From Helcococcus massiliensis (GTDB lineage Bacteria; Bacillota; Clostridia; Tissierellales; Peptoniphilaceae), in assembly GCF_900258485.1 (NCBI RefSeq), contig NZ_OGVE01000001.1, positions 1-64,000 of the forward strand: 64,000 bases of DNA, written 5' to 3'. Positions within the stretch are counted from its first letter, which is position 1; each line of letters begins with the position of its first letter. Shown in pieces: positions 29,652 to 39,354 of this stretch. The notes beneath the pieces are model-generated. The model was not told the DNA's origin. It worked only from the letters and a program-made list of their open reading frames with translations, and did no database searches. Both the position numbers and the translations under genes were made by a program.

Positions 29652-30535
29652 TGAAAAAATTATTTAGATATAGGGCTGAGAACTCACCGAGAGGTTGGTT
29701 ATTCTTAGCTCCAGCACTAATATTTATTGCTATATTTAATGTTACACCTCTGATTAGAACATTTGTTATAGCCTTTCAAAAGGGGACATTGAACAATCCG
29801 GAATTTGCAGGTATTAGCAATTTCCAAAGAGTTTTAGCTGACCCGGTTTTTCATAAGGCTATAAGGAATACAGCTTTATATGCATTTATAGTTGTTCCAG
29901 CAGGTATGGTTATTTCTTTATTTATAGCCATGTCTATTCATAAAAGAATGAAATTGAAAAAGGTTTGGGAATCAATATTTTTCCTACCTTACCTTACATC
30001 TATGATTGCGATTGGTATAGTATTTAGATTTTTATTTAACCAAGACTATGGTTTAATAAATTATCTATTAGGGTTATTTGGTGTTTCAAATATTAACTGG
30101 TTGAACTCACCAGAAATGTCAATGACAACTGTTATAATCTTTGGTATATGGATGGGATTAGCCTTTAATATTATAATTTTATTAACAGGTTTAAGAAATA
30201 TTGATGACTCTTACTATAAAGTTGCAGATATGTTTGGGGCAACTAAGAGAGAACAATTCTTTAGAATTACTCTACCACAACTTATTCCAACTATAACATT
30301 CTTATTATTAATGAATTTTATTTCTGCATTTAAAATATATGGACAAGTCTTTTCACTCTTTAATGGTAGACCAGGGGTAGCAAACTCTGCTACAACAGGA
30401 GTGTTCTATATATTTACAGAATTCTATACTAATAATAATTATGGTAAGGGTATGGCTGCAGCAGTTATATTATTTGTAGTTATTCTAATATTTACATTAA
30501 TTCAAAGATTAATAATGAAGAAAATATCAAAGTAG
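29651..30535 (+). CDS. ABC sugar transporter permease, MalF/UgpA type
   Basis: The first inner-membrane subunit of the CUT1 importer, 294 residues and six transmembrane helices. The ATPase-contact EAA loop is DDSYYKVADMFGATKREQFFRITLPQ in full context, with the core ADMFGATKREQFFRITLPQ. The N-terminus RGWLFLAPALIFIAIFNVTP is typical. Its ATG overlaps the ATPase stop codon and it is followed closely by the second permease. Confidence 0.93.
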   Translation: MKKLFRYRAENSPRGWLFLAPALIFIAIFNVTPLIRTFVIAFQKGTLNNPEFAGISNFQRVLADPVFHKAIRNTALYAFIVVPAGMVISLFIAMSIHKRMKLKKVWESIFFLPYLTSMIAIGIVFRFLFNQDYGLINYLLGLFGVSNINWLNSPEMSMTTVIIFGIWMGLAFNIIILLTGLRNIDDSYYKVADMFGATKREQFFRITLPQLIPTITFLLLMNFISAFKIYGQVFSLFNGRPGVANSATTGVFYIFTEFYTNNNYGKGMAAAVILFVVILIFTLIQRLIMKKISK

Positions 30536-30541
30536 GTGAAT

Positions 30542-31360
30542 ATGAAAAAGTTTAATGATTTAATAATGAAAATTGTAATCATTGCCTTAGCAATTATTAC
30601 ACTGTTTCCATTTGTGTATATGCTTTTATCTTCTTTGATGTCATATCAGGAAGTTAATTCAATACCTCCAACATTAATACCAAGTAAACCTTTATTCCAC
30701 AACTATGTAGAAGCCTTCCAAAAGGCTCCATTTGCAAGATACTTCTTTAATACAGTATTTACAGCTACAGCAACTACTATTATGACATTGATCACAACAG
30801 TGCTGGCTGCATTTGCATTTGTTAAATTACAATTTAAAGGTAAAAATGTTGTTTCTTTAATATTTGCAGCTTTGCTGATGGTACCATATGAAATAACAGT
30901 ATTTACAAATTATCAAACTATTCTTAAATGGGGATTTGTTGATACCTATCTTGCACTGATACTACCACATTGTGCATCAATATTTTATATATTTTATTTA
31001 AGAGGCTACCTACAATCAATACCAATGTCCTACTATAATGCGGCTAAGGTTGATGGGGCTTCAGACTTAGAATTCATATGGAAAATATTGGTTCCAATTT
31101 CAAAACCAGCCTTATTTACAATGGGGATATTAAGTTTCATATCCGGATGGAACTCATTCTTATGGCCAATCTTGGTAACTAACGAGAAAAATATGAGGTT
31201 GATATCAAATGGTCTTGCAGCCTTTACATCAGAAGCTGGTTCTCAAACCCAGTTACAAATGGCTGCTTCAGCAATAGCTATTGTACCAATTTTGATATTG
31301 TACTTTGTATTTAGAAGCCAAATTATGAGAGGGGTATCTAGAAGTGGACTTAAGGGATAA
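30542..31360 (+). CDS. ABC sugar transporter permease, MalG/UgpE type
   Basis: The second permease subunit, 272 residues with six membrane spans. The EAA loop reads MSYYNAAKVDGASDLEFIWK then ILVPISKPAL. AGGTGA precedes ATG 30542; a GTG at 30536 lies within that site. The 3' end overlaps the next gene by 17 bases, so the importer and the metallohydrolase are translationally linked. The transported compound is not shown by sequence; dextrin is suggested by neighbours. Confidence 0.93.
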   Translation: MKKFNDLIMKIVIIALAIITLFPFVYMLLSSLMSYQEVNSIPPTLIPSKPLFHNYVEAFQKAPFARYFFNTVFTATATTIMTLITTVLAAFAFVKLQFKGKNVVSLIFAALLMVPYEITVFTNYQTILKWGFVDTYLALILPHCASIFYIFYLRGYLQSIPMSYYNAAKVDGASDLEFIWKILVPISKPALFTMGILSFISGWNSFLWPILVTNEKNMRLISNGLAAFTSEAGSQTQLQMAASAIAIVPILILYFVFRSQIMRGVSRSGLKG

Positions 31361-32657
31361 AAAGACAAAGATTACTTTTTATCAAGGAATGAGAACCATA
31401 GGTGGGACTATAATTGAAGTCAATTATGGCAAGGATAGTATTTATTTCGATTTTGGTTCAGAATTCAAACCTGAAATAGATGATAAGAATATAGATGGAC
31501 TAACCAATTTGATCAATTATGGTTTTGCTGTTGATTTAAAAGGCATTTATGATAGGAAGCAAACTAAAGAAGATTCAGAACTTTATAGGAATAAGGGAGT
31601 CTTCATATCGCATATACATTTAGACCATACTAAGATGCTAAATTATATAGATGAAGAAATTCCTGTATATGCAAGTAAAGATACAGTCAATTTGCTTAAA
31701 GCATTAAATTTCAATAATGATTTTTTATATGCCAATTCATATTTAAAAGATAATACTAGGAAAGTAATTCCAGTAAACTATGGAGATGAAATCACTATAG
31801 GCGAAATACATGTTGAGTTTATAAGGGTTGACCATGATGGTTATGGAGCTTGCGGGTTTTTAATCCGTACACCAGATTTATCAATTGCATATACTGGTGA
31901 TATTAGATTGCATGGCTATAGAAAAGAAGATAGTTTGAATTTTATAGAAAAAGCCAAAGACTGTGATATTTTAATTATTGAAGGTGTATCGGTATCTTTC
32001 ATCGATGAGATAGATGAATTTAAAACAGATGGTGAACTTTCTGAAGAAGATTTAATAAAAAAATTTGATAAAATTTTAGGAGAAAATACAAGCAAACAAT
32101 TAACCTTTAACTACTATCAAGCTAATATAGAAAGAATTTTAGAGATAGAAAAACTAGCTATTAAAAATAATAGAACATTAGTTTTAAATGATTTTTATGC
32201 TTATATTTTAAGAGCGGTTACAGGTAAAGAAGTTCATTTTTATGGTGATTATAAAAAATACAAGTTGGATGAAAGCTTAAGGGTGGATACAAGTGTATTA
32301 TTAAAAGATCATTCTAAATACTTATGGCAATTATCTAAGGAAGAATTACACTTACTTGACCATATGCTTGTTGGGGGCATATATATACATTGCGATTCAG
32401 ATCCATTAGGAGATTTTGACATAAATTACAAGCCTTTTATGGAAATGTTTAAAAAACATAAAATAAATGTAATAGAATTAAAATGTAGTGGACATGCCTT
32501 TCCTAAAGACTTGATATATATTATTGACCAAATAAAGCCGGACTTATTGGTACCAATACATTCACAAAAACCGGAAATGTTGTATAATAAATATGGTGAT
32601 AGATTATTACCAGAAAAAAACCAAACAATTTATGGGAGGAAAAATGAAAAAAAGTAG
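31344..32657 (+). CDS. MBL-fold metallohydrolase, beta-CASP/RNase J-like
   Basis: A cytosolic metallo-beta-lactamase-fold protein of 437 residues. Metal ligands appear in SHIHLDH, in the second histidine region FIRVDHDGYGACGF, and in YTGDIRLHG. The C-terminal KCSGHAFPKDLI and LLVPIHSQKPEMLY resemble beta-CASP motifs B and C of RNase J-type nucleases. Translation seems to start at GTG 31344 after GAGAGGGG, inside the end of the permease gene. Lying between permease and binding-protein genes is unusual. Nuclease or other hydrolase activity is possible; no specific substrate can be named. Confidence 0.8.
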   Translation: MDLRDKKTKITFYQGMRTIGGTIIEVNYGKDSIYFDFGSEFKPEIDDKNIDGLTNLINYGFAVDLKGIYDRKQTKEDSELYRNKGVFISHIHLDHTKMLNYIDEEIPVYASKDTVNLLKALNFNNDFLYANSYLKDNTRKVIPVNYGDEITIGEIHVEFIRVDHDGYGACGFLIRTPDLSIAYTGDIRLHGYRKEDSLNFIEKAKDCDILIIEGVSVSFIDEIDEFKTDGELSEEDLIKKFDKILGENTSKQLTFNYYQANIERILEIEKLAIKNNRTLVLNDFYAYILRAVTGKEVHFYGDYKKYKLDESLRVDTSVLLKDHSKYLWQLSKEELHLLDHMLVGGIYIHCDSDPLGDFDINYKPFMEMFKKHKINVIELKCSGHAFPKDLIYIIDQIKPDLLVPIHSQKPEMLYNKYGDRLLPEKNQTIYGRKNEKK

Positions 32658-33912
32658 ATTGATAGCTCTTGTTTTAGCTTTAGTAATGGTTTTTGCAGCC
32701 TGTTCTAAAGGTGGAAACACAAAGGAAACTGGTAAAGAAACTGGAACTGAAACAGGTTCAGGCGAAAAACAAGAAGCAAACATTGTATTTTGGCATGCTA
32801 TGAATGGAGCCCAAGAAGAATCTCTTAAAAAACTTACAGATGACTTCATGAAGGAAAATCCAGAAATAAAAGTTGAATTACAAAACCAAACAGGATATAA
32901 AGAGTTGCAACAAAAAATTACTGCAACACAAGTAAGTCCTAAAGATTTACCAACTATGACTCAAGCATATCCAGACTGGATGTATAATCCAATTAAAGAT
33001 GGTTTAGTATATGATTTAACAGAATATACAAAAAACCTAGAAGGATATGATGATATCTTAGAAGGATTTAGAGAAGGTACTGTAATTGATGAAAAAGTTT
33101 ATTCAATGCCTTTTAACAAATCTACAGAAGTTTTATTCTATAACGAAGATGCACTTAAAGAATTAGGTCGTGAAGTACCTAAGACACCAGAAGAAGTAGT
33201 TGAAGTATCAAAAGCTTACCAAGAAGCTACAGGAAAACCTGGTATAGGTTTTGACTCATTATCAAACTACTATACAACATATATCACAAATAAGGGACAA
33301 AAATTTGATCCTAACTTTGATATTAAAGGTGACCTATCTAAAGAAGCTGTAAAATGGCACTTAGATGGTGTAAATGAAGGATATATGAAGATAGCAGGTA
33401 CAGATGATTACTTCTCATCATTATTAGGAAATGAACAAGTATTAATGTACGTTGGTTCAAATGCTGGTCAATCATATGTTCAAGAAGCTGTAGATGGTAA
33501 ATTCACAGTAAAGGCAGCACCATCACCATTTGAACAAACTATCCAACAAGGTACAGACTTATTTGTTTTTGATTCAGCAACAGATGTTCAAAAACAAGCA
33601 GCTCAAAAATACTTAACATTCTTAACAAGTAAAGAAAGCCAAATTTACTGGGGTGTTCAAACAGGTTATGTTCCTGTAAGAAAATCTGCTTTAGAAGATC
33701 CTGAATATATGAATGCAGGTACACTAATAGCACCAATCTTAAAAGAAGCTACAGAAAAAATGTTTACAAACCCACTATTAGGTGGAGCTAACCAAGCTTA
33801 TAGAGAAATTGGTGTTATGATGGAAACAGTATTAGCTCAAGGACAAGCAGCTGATGTTGATTCAGTATTAAGTAACTATGCATCAACAATTGAAGGATAC
33901 TGGTCAAAATAG
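32644..33912 (+). CDS. ABC sugar-binding lipoprotein (family 1)
   Basis: The substrate-binding subunit of the importer, 422 residues. The signal peptide ends in a lipobox VMVFAAC, so C20 would be lipidated. A Gly/Thr/Glu-rich linker follows, then a two-lobed domain with IVFWHAMNGAQEESLKKLT near the start, a form common in UgpB- and maltodextrin-type binding proteins. GGGAGGA gives ATG 32644. The start overlaps the metallohydrolase by 14 bases. Substrate is uncertain between oligosaccharides and glycerol phosphates; the neighbouring amylase and glycogen genes favour alpha-glucans. Confidence 0.93.
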   Translation: MKKSRLIALVLALVMVFAACSKGGNTKETGKETGTETGSGEKQEANIVFWHAMNGAQEESLKKLTDDFMKENPEIKVELQNQTGYKELQQKITATQVSPKDLPTMTQAYPDWMYNPIKDGLVYDLTEYTKNLEGYDDILEGFREGTVIDEKVYSMPFNKSTEVLFYNEDALKELGREVPKTPEEVVEVSKAYQEATGKPGIGFDSLSNYYTTYITNKGQKFDPNFDIKGDLSKEAVKWHLDGVNEGYMKIAGTDDYFSSLLGNEQVLMYVGSNAGQSYVQEAVDGKFTVKAAPSPFEQTIQQGTDLFVFDSATDVQKQAAQKYLTFLTSKESQIYWGVQTGYVPVRKSALEDPEYMNAGTLIAPILKEATEKMFTNPLLGGANQAYREIGVMMETVLAQGQAADVDSVLSNYASTIEGYWSK

Positions 33913-33930
33913 TTAAATAAGATATTAATT

Positions 33931-33970
33931 AAACTTCAAAATCCATAATATGGGTTTTGAAGTTTTTTTT
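33931..33970 (+). terminator. Terminator of the ABC importer operon
   Basis: A 14-bp stem, AAACTTCAAAATCC with GGGTTTTGAAGTTT and one wobble, has a seven-base loop and a run of eight T. Confidence 0.93.
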
Positions 33971-34032
33971 GTTGAATAATAGCTGTAATATCAAGAAATA
34001 AAAAAGTGTGGTTTTTTAGATTTAATTTAATA

Positions 34033-34041
34033 TGATATAAT
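34033..34041 (+). promoter_or_regulatory. Extended -10 promoter of the metallophosphatase gene
   Basis: TGATATAAT is an extended -10 (TATAAT at 34036-34041); only a T-rich stretch is found at the -35 position. Confidence 0.6.
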
Positions 34042-34067
34042 TAAATTTACGAAATAAAGGAGAACTT

Positions 34068-35585
34068 ATGAAAATAGCTATTTATCATACAACAGACATG
34101 CATGGACATGTATTGCCTACAAACTATGTTGAATATCAAGAGCTGGGTATGCTTAAAATACTTTCTTTTATAGATGAAGATAGAAAAAACTATGATCATT
34201 CACTTGTTTTAGACGGTGGTGATTTAATTCAAGGTACAGTTTTAACTAGTTTTTTAGCAAAAAATCCTAATGAAGACAACCCAATCTTAAAATTACTAGA
34301 TAATTTTTCTTATGATGCTTATGTAATGGGAAACCATGAATTTAACTATGGTATGGACCATTTGCTGAAATCCTTCCATAGGGTAAGTGACAAAATTTTG
34401 AATTCCAACATTGAAAATTTAGATTTCAAGTCTAATCCTTATAAAATATTTGATTTTGAAGGATTTAGGATTGCTGTTTTTGGAGCAACTACTTCGTATA
34501 TTCCAAATTGGGAGCAAGAGAAAAATATTGAAGGTTTAGTCTTCCATGATCCTATAGAAATGTATAAGAAATACGAAGCTGAAATGAAAGAAAATTCAGA
34601 TATGATTATTGTCTTATACCATGGTGGTTTTGAAAAATCCTTGGATGAACATTTTATTCCTACAGAAATTTTAAGAAAGGAAAACCAGGGAAGTGAGTTT
34701 CTCGAAACTTTTGATAGTATCGATGTTATGTTAACTGGCCACCAACATAGGGGCTTTATAACTAAACTAAAAGATGTAATTTGTAGCCAACCTATAAACA
34801 ACGCCAGAAACTTTACTAAAATAATATACGATACGGAAAGTGATGAATGGTCATATGAATTGATTGATATTACAAGTATGGATATTGTAATCAAAGATGA
34901 ATATGAAAGAGTTTTTGATGATATCAACAACGACTTAGATGAGTATCTAAACCAAGTAATAGGACACTTTGATGAAAGTATGAGACTTGGTGATAAATTT
35001 GATGTTAGATTAAATGGCCATCCATATATAAATTTCTTGCATGAGGTCCAATTAGATGCTTTAGATGCAGATTTTTCATCATTAAGCTTGTTTGACCAAG
35101 CAATTGGTTTTGATAGAGAAGTCACCATAAAAGATGTGCTTGTAAATTATCCTTATCCAAACACTTTGAAAGTAATGGAAATAACAGGTGAAGATTTAAA
35201 AGAAGCTATTGAGATTTCTACTAACTATTTCAAATTAGATGAAAATGATAATATTATTCTTAATCCAAGATTTCAAGTGCCTAAGGTGAGAAATTATATT
35301 TATGATTTCTTTTATGGACTTGATTATGTTGTTGACCTAGGCAATGACAGTGGAAAAAGAGTAGTATCAATGAAAAAAGATGGCAAAGATATAGACTTAG
35401 ATAAGACTTATAGGATAATAATGAATAACTATAGGGCAAGCAATACTGCTGAATATCCTTGTTATCAAGATAAAGAAATAGTTGATGAAACATCTTTAGA
35501 TATGAGTGAATTAATGATAGCCTATATAAGTAAAAAGAAAAATTTAAAAATTAATAAGACTAAAAATTTTATGATAACTAATTAA
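34068..35585 (+). CDS. Cytosolic 5'-nucleotidase-type metallophosphatase
   Basis: A bifunctional metallophosphatase/5'-nucleotidase family protein of 505 residues. The calcineurin-like domain shows the metal ligands in order: TTDMHGHV, LDGGDLIQG, MGNHEFNYG, VLYHGGFEKS and LTGHQHRG. The C-terminal nucleotidase domain follows (about residues 310-500). No signal peptide or anchor is seen, unlike exported UshA-type enzymes, so it resembles cytosolic YunD-like proteins. It has its own promoter and a complex hairpin region behind it. Nucleotide monophosphates or nucleotide sugars are plausible substrates. Confidence 0.88.
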   Translation: MKIAIYHTTDMHGHVLPTNYVEYQELGMLKILSFIDEDRKNYDHSLVLDGGDLIQGTVLTSFLAKNPNEDNPILKLLDNFSYDAYVMGNHEFNYGMDHLLKSFHRVSDKILNSNIENLDFKSNPYKIFDFEGFRIAVFGATTSYIPNWEQEKNIEGLVFHDPIEMYKKYEAEMKENSDMIIVLYHGGFEKSLDEHFIPTEILRKENQGSEFLETFDSIDVMLTGHQHRGFITKLKDVICSQPINNARNFTKIIYDTESDEWSYELIDITSMDIVIKDEYERVFDDINNDLDEYLNQVIGHFDESMRLGDKFDVRLNGHPYINFLHEVQLDALDADFSSLSLFDQAIGFDREVTIKDVLVNYPYPNTLKVMEITGEDLKEAIEISTNYFKLDENDNIILNPRFQVPKVRNYIYDFFYGLDYVVDLGNDSGKRVVSMKKDGKDIDLDKTYRIIMNNYRASNTAEYPCYQDKEIVDETSLDMSELMIAYISKKKNLKINKTKNFMITN

Positions 35586-35589
35586 TAGT

Positions 35590-35689
35590 AAACAGTAAAT
35601 ATTTATGAATTGAGATAAAAGAGATCAAATATATGAACTTATTTTAATTCAAAATATTTACTGTTTTTTATTTATCAATTTATCTCAAT
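35590..35689 (+). terminator. Terminator with interleaved inverted repeats
   Basis: A long stem, AAACAGTAAATATTT then TGAATT (35590-35611) with AATTCAAAATATTTACTG (35646-35663), ends in six T. A second perfect 11-bp repeat, ATTGAGATAAA (35609-35619) with TTTATCTCAAT (35679-35689), crosses it, so the two hairpins cannot form fully together. The first is a normal terminator; the second could compete with it. Confidence 0.65.
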
Positions 35690-35781
35690 ATTATGTATAT
35701 ATTAGGTGACATCGCTACCAATTTATATGAATATTTGCTATTATTAGAGTATGAATGTGAATATAAAATAAGGAGTTGAAA

Positions 35782-37434
35782 TTGAAAAATAGAATATATA
35801 TTACCGGGCATAAAAATCCGGACACAGATTCTATTGCATCAGCAATAGTTTATGCGGATTTGAAAAATAAAATAGATAAAAAAAATGAATATATACCTAT
35901 TAGATTAGGTAGCCTAGATTTAGAATCCAAGTGGGTTTTAGATAGGTGGAAAAGCAAGGCTCCAATATATATAGACAACTTAAGGCCAACCATAGATGAT
36001 TTAAATCTAGAAATGCCTTTAGTAGTTGATAGAGATATTTCACTATATGAAGCAGCCAATTACTTACAGCCTAAAAATGTTTCATTCTTACCTATAGTTG
36101 ATAGAGAAAACAGGTTAGAAGGTATAGTAACCTTATCAAACTTGACTAAGTCATATATGAATGTATGGGATGATGATATCTTATATAGGTCAAAGACTAA
36201 GGTTGAAAATATAGTAGATGTACTTGCTGGAACATTGGTTCACAGTCCAGAAAAACCAAACTACATAAATGGTAGGATGTTGGTGTATGCTTCTGACGTT
36301 GATGAAAAGGGCCATGTAAGTCCTGGTGATGTAATCATAGTAGGAAATAGGAGAGATGCGCAAAGAGAAGCTGTTGATAGGAAAGCTGGTATCTTGATAG
36401 TATCGTCTGGATATTATGTTGATAATGATATTCTTTATTTAGCAAAGAAAAACAATGTAACGATCATAAAGACAAAATATAATTCATTTATGGTTGCTAG
36501 ACTATTACCACAAGCCATTCCAGTAAGCTATGTAATGACAAGTGATAATCTTCTTTATTTCACTCCTGATGATGATATAGAAGAAGTAAGCAAAAAAGTA
36601 ATGGATACAAGATTTAGAAATTTCCCTGTTGTTGATAAAAATATGAAGGTGATAGGGGAACTTACTCGAAATGATTTATTGATAGATAAGAAAAAGAAAC
36701 TTATCTTAGTTGACCACAATGAGGCAAGCCAATCTATAGATGATAGAGATAGGGTAGAAATACTCGAGATAATCGACCACCACAGGGTAGCAAATATTTC
36801 TACAAGTAATCCAATCTTCTTTAGAAATATGCCTGTTGGATGTACATCTACCATATTAGCTATGATGTACAAGGAAAATGGTTTGGTACCTAGCAAGGAA
36901 ATGGCAGGCTTGATGGCCTCTGCTATTATATCTGATACCTTATTATTTAGATCACCAACTACAACTGATATAGATATTAAAATATTAAATGAGCTAGCAG
37001 AAATTGCAGAAATAAACTTGGAAGAATATGCTTCCGAAATGTTCGCTGCCGGGACATCACTAGAAGGTGTATCTGCTACAGACTTATTGATAACTGATTC
37101 AAAGAAATTTGAAATAGACAATATAAAAGTAAGAGTTTCACAAGCATTCACTACGAATTTACCTTCAGTAGATAAGATGATTGCTGATATAAAAACATCA
37201 ATGAAGCAGATAAAGGAAAATGAAAGAATCGACTTTTTTGCTTTATTTATTACAGATATTTTCAATGAACAATCTTTGGTTATAACAGATGGTGTATATA
37301 GTCAAGCCTTGGCTGAAGCCTTTAAACAAGAATTCATTGAAGATGGATATATGGTAAAAGACCTATTATCCAGAAAAAAACAATTTATACCGGTATTAAC
37401 GACAACAATAAATAATTTTAATAAGGAAGGTTAG
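35782..37434 (+). CDS. ppaC: Manganese-dependent inorganic pyrophosphatase with CBS and DRTGG domains
   Basis: Family II pyrophosphatase with a nucleotide-sensing insert, about 550 residues. The DHH domain begins GHKNPDTDSI (H10, D14, D16 as manganese ligands) and continues after the insert with VDHNEASQ and IIDHHRVAN. The insert holds two CBS repeats (about residues 70-125 and 245-300) around a DRTGG domain, as in clostridial enzymes regulated by AMP/ADP. TTG 35782 is the likely start, as AAGGAG is six bases upstream and abuts the TTG at 35776. It precedes glgB by one base, so pyrophosphate made by GlgC could be removed by a co-expressed enzyme. Confidence 0.93.
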   Translation: MKNRIYITGHKNPDTDSIASAIVYADLKNKIDKKNEYIPIRLGSLDLESKWVLDRWKSKAPIYIDNLRPTIDDLNLEMPLVVDRDISLYEAANYLQPKNVSFLPIVDRENRLEGIVTLSNLTKSYMNVWDDDILYRSKTKVENIVDVLAGTLVHSPEKPNYINGRMLVYASDVDEKGHVSPGDVIIVGNRRDAQREAVDRKAGILIVSSGYYVDNDILYLAKKNNVTIIKTKYNSFMVARLLPQAIPVSYVMTSDNLLYFTPDDDIEEVSKKVMDTRFRNFPVVDKNMKVIGELTRNDLLIDKKKKLILVDHNEASQSIDDRDRVEILEIIDHHRVANISTSNPIFFRNMPVGCTSTILAMMYKENGLVPSKEMAGLMASAIISDTLLFRSPTTTDIDIKILNELAEIAEINLEEYASEMFAAGTSLEGVSATDLLITDSKKFEIDNIKVRVSQAFTTNLPSVDKMIADIKTSMKQIKENERIDFFALFITDIFNEQSLVITDGVYSQALAEAFKQEFIEDGYMVKDLLSRKKQFIPVLTTTINNFNKEG

Positions 37435-37435
37435 C

Positions 37436-39325
37436 ATGAACTTAAATATTTTTTATAGAGAAGACTTAGATACTCCTATACATTTATATAACGAAGGTAA
37501 AAATTATGAATCCTATAAATTTTTAGGATCACATAAAATTAAGAAAAATGGTAAGGATGCGACTTCCTTTACAGTTTGGGCTCCCCATGCAAGAGAAGTT
37601 TACCTAGTAGGTGACTTCAACGGCTGGAATGAAACAAATATGCCTATGAAAAATATAAATAATTCAGGAATATGGAATATATGTTTTGATGCCTTTTATG
37701 AATATGATAACTACAAATATAGAATCATAGGTCCTGAAGGACAAGTTTTAATGAAAGCAGACCCTTATGCCTACCACAATCAATTTAGACCTGAAACATC
37801 AAGTAAGGTTTATGATTTAGAAGGGTTTAAGTGGTCAGATGATAAATATATGAAAAATAGGTATAAAAAAGACTTCCTAAAGAGTCCTATTTCAATATAT
37901 GAAGTTCATCTTGGTTCATGGATGAGACATCCTGACAACACATACTATTCATTTGAAGACTTAGCAAGAGTATTACCTGACTATGTTAAGAAGATGGGCT
38001 ATACCCATGTTGAGTTTATGCCAATAACAGAATTCCCATATGATGGATCTTGGGGTTACCAAGTAACAGGATACTTTGCTACAACATCAAGATTTGGTAC
38101 TCCTAAACAATTTATGAATTTAATTAATGAATTCCATAAAAGAGATATTGGTGTGATTTTAGACTGGGTTCCAGTTCACTTTACAAGAGATGCTCATGGT
38201 TTATCAAACTTTGATGGTAGGGCAACTTATGAGAAAGATGATCCATATAAGGCTTCAAATGAAGGTTGGGGAACCCTATACTTTGACTATTATAAGGCAC
38301 AAGTTAAAAACTTTTTAATCTCATCAGCCTTATTCTGGTTGACAAACTTCCATATCGATGGATTGAGGGTTGATGCTGTATCTGCCATGCTTTACTTAGA
38401 CTACGGTGGAAAAAACTTACAAAACATGTATGGTGGAAATGAAAACTTAGAAGCTATTGAATTTGTTAAGGAATTAAACTCAGTTGTTCACTTATACCAT
38501 TCAGATGCTTTGATGATAGCTGAAGAATCAACAGCCTTCCCACAAATTACAGATAAGATTGAAAATGGCGGTTTAGGATTTGATTTCAAGTGGAATATGG
38601 GATGGATGAATGACACCCTTCAATATTTCGAATTGGATCCGATCCACAGAAAATATCACCAAAACAAATTAACATTCTCAATAACTTATGCCTTTTCAGA
38701 AAACTATATTTTACCATTCTCACATGATGAGGTTGTGCACTTGAAAAACTCAATGTTAAATAAGATGCCAGGATACTATGATGACAAATTCAAAGGTTTA
38801 ATGGCCTTATATGCATATATGTACGCACATCCAGGAAAAAAGTTAAACTTTATGGGTAACGAAATAGGTACTTTTGATGAATGGAACCATGATACTGAAT
38901 TGCCATGGTCTGTTTTAGAATATGATAGACATAGGTGGTTACAAGATTTTGTAAGAAAATTAAATGAAGTATATAAGAGTGAACCTAGTTTATACGAAGT
39001 TGATGATTCTTATGATGGATACGAATGGATTGACTTCCATGATAGTGATTCAAATGTAATTGCTTTTGAAAGAATTGATTCAAAGGGTGAAAAGGTATTA
39101 TGCTTCTTTAACTTCTCACCAGTTTATAGGGAAAAATATAAGTTTGGTGTAGATAAAAAAGGAATGTACAAAGTATTATTAAACTCAGCCCATAAAAATT
39201 TCGGTGGTCCAGTAAATAGAAACCAACCTTTATATTCTAAAGAAGAACCAGCACATTACAGAAGATACTCTGTATCTGTTGATTTACAACCATATCAAGC
39301 ATTATTTATAAAATATAACAAGTAA
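37436..39325 (+). CDS. glgB: 1,4-alpha-glucan branching enzyme
   Basis: Creates alpha-1,6 branches in glycogen. A 629-residue GH13 enzyme with an N-terminal CBM48 (VWAPHAREVYLVGDFNGW), then EFMPITEFPYDGSWGYQVTG, the nucleophile D313 in LRVDAVSAML, the acid/base glutamate in IAEESTAFPQ (E363/E364), SHDEVVH, and the C-terminal beta domain. It starts one base after the pyrophosphatase stop and heads the glycogen genes proper. The length fits the short N-domain class. Confidence 0.96.
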   Translation: MNLNIFYREDLDTPIHLYNEGKNYESYKFLGSHKIKKNGKDATSFTVWAPHAREVYLVGDFNGWNETNMPMKNINNSGIWNICFDAFYEYDNYKYRIIGPEGQVLMKADPYAYHNQFRPETSSKVYDLEGFKWSDDKYMKNRYKKDFLKSPISIYEVHLGSWMRHPDNTYYSFEDLARVLPDYVKKMGYTHVEFMPITEFPYDGSWGYQVTGYFATTSRFGTPKQFMNLINEFHKRDIGVILDWVPVHFTRDAHGLSNFDGRATYEKDDPYKASNEGWGTLYFDYYKAQVKNFLISSALFWLTNFHIDGLRVDAVSAMLYLDYGGKNLQNMYGGNENLEAIEFVKELNSVVHLYHSDALMIAEESTAFPQITDKIENGGLGFDFKWNMGWMNDTLQYFELDPIHRKYHQNKLTFSITYAFSENYILPFSHDEVVHLKNSMLNKMPGYYDDKFKGLMALYAYMYAHPGKKLNFMGNEIGTFDEWNHDTELPWSVLEYDRHRWLQDFVRKLNEVYKSEPSLYEVDDSYDGYEWIDFHDSDSNVIAFERIDSKGEKVLCFFNFSPVYREKYKFGVDKKGMYKVLLNSAHKNFGGPVNRNQPLYSKEEPAHYRRYSVSVDLQPYQALFIKYNK

Positions 39326-39354
39326 AATTGAATAAAAAATAAGGAGGAGAACTT

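Noticed and set aside
34439-35128. Antisense frame of 229 codons within the metallophosphatase gene
   Set aside because: Low-complexity Ser/Ile/Lys composition typical of antisense shadows; the sense gene is clearly real.
36555-37265. Antisense frame of 236 codons within ppaC
   Set aside because: It has no ribosome site or family motifs and arises from the codon bias of the sense gene, whose own motifs are complete.
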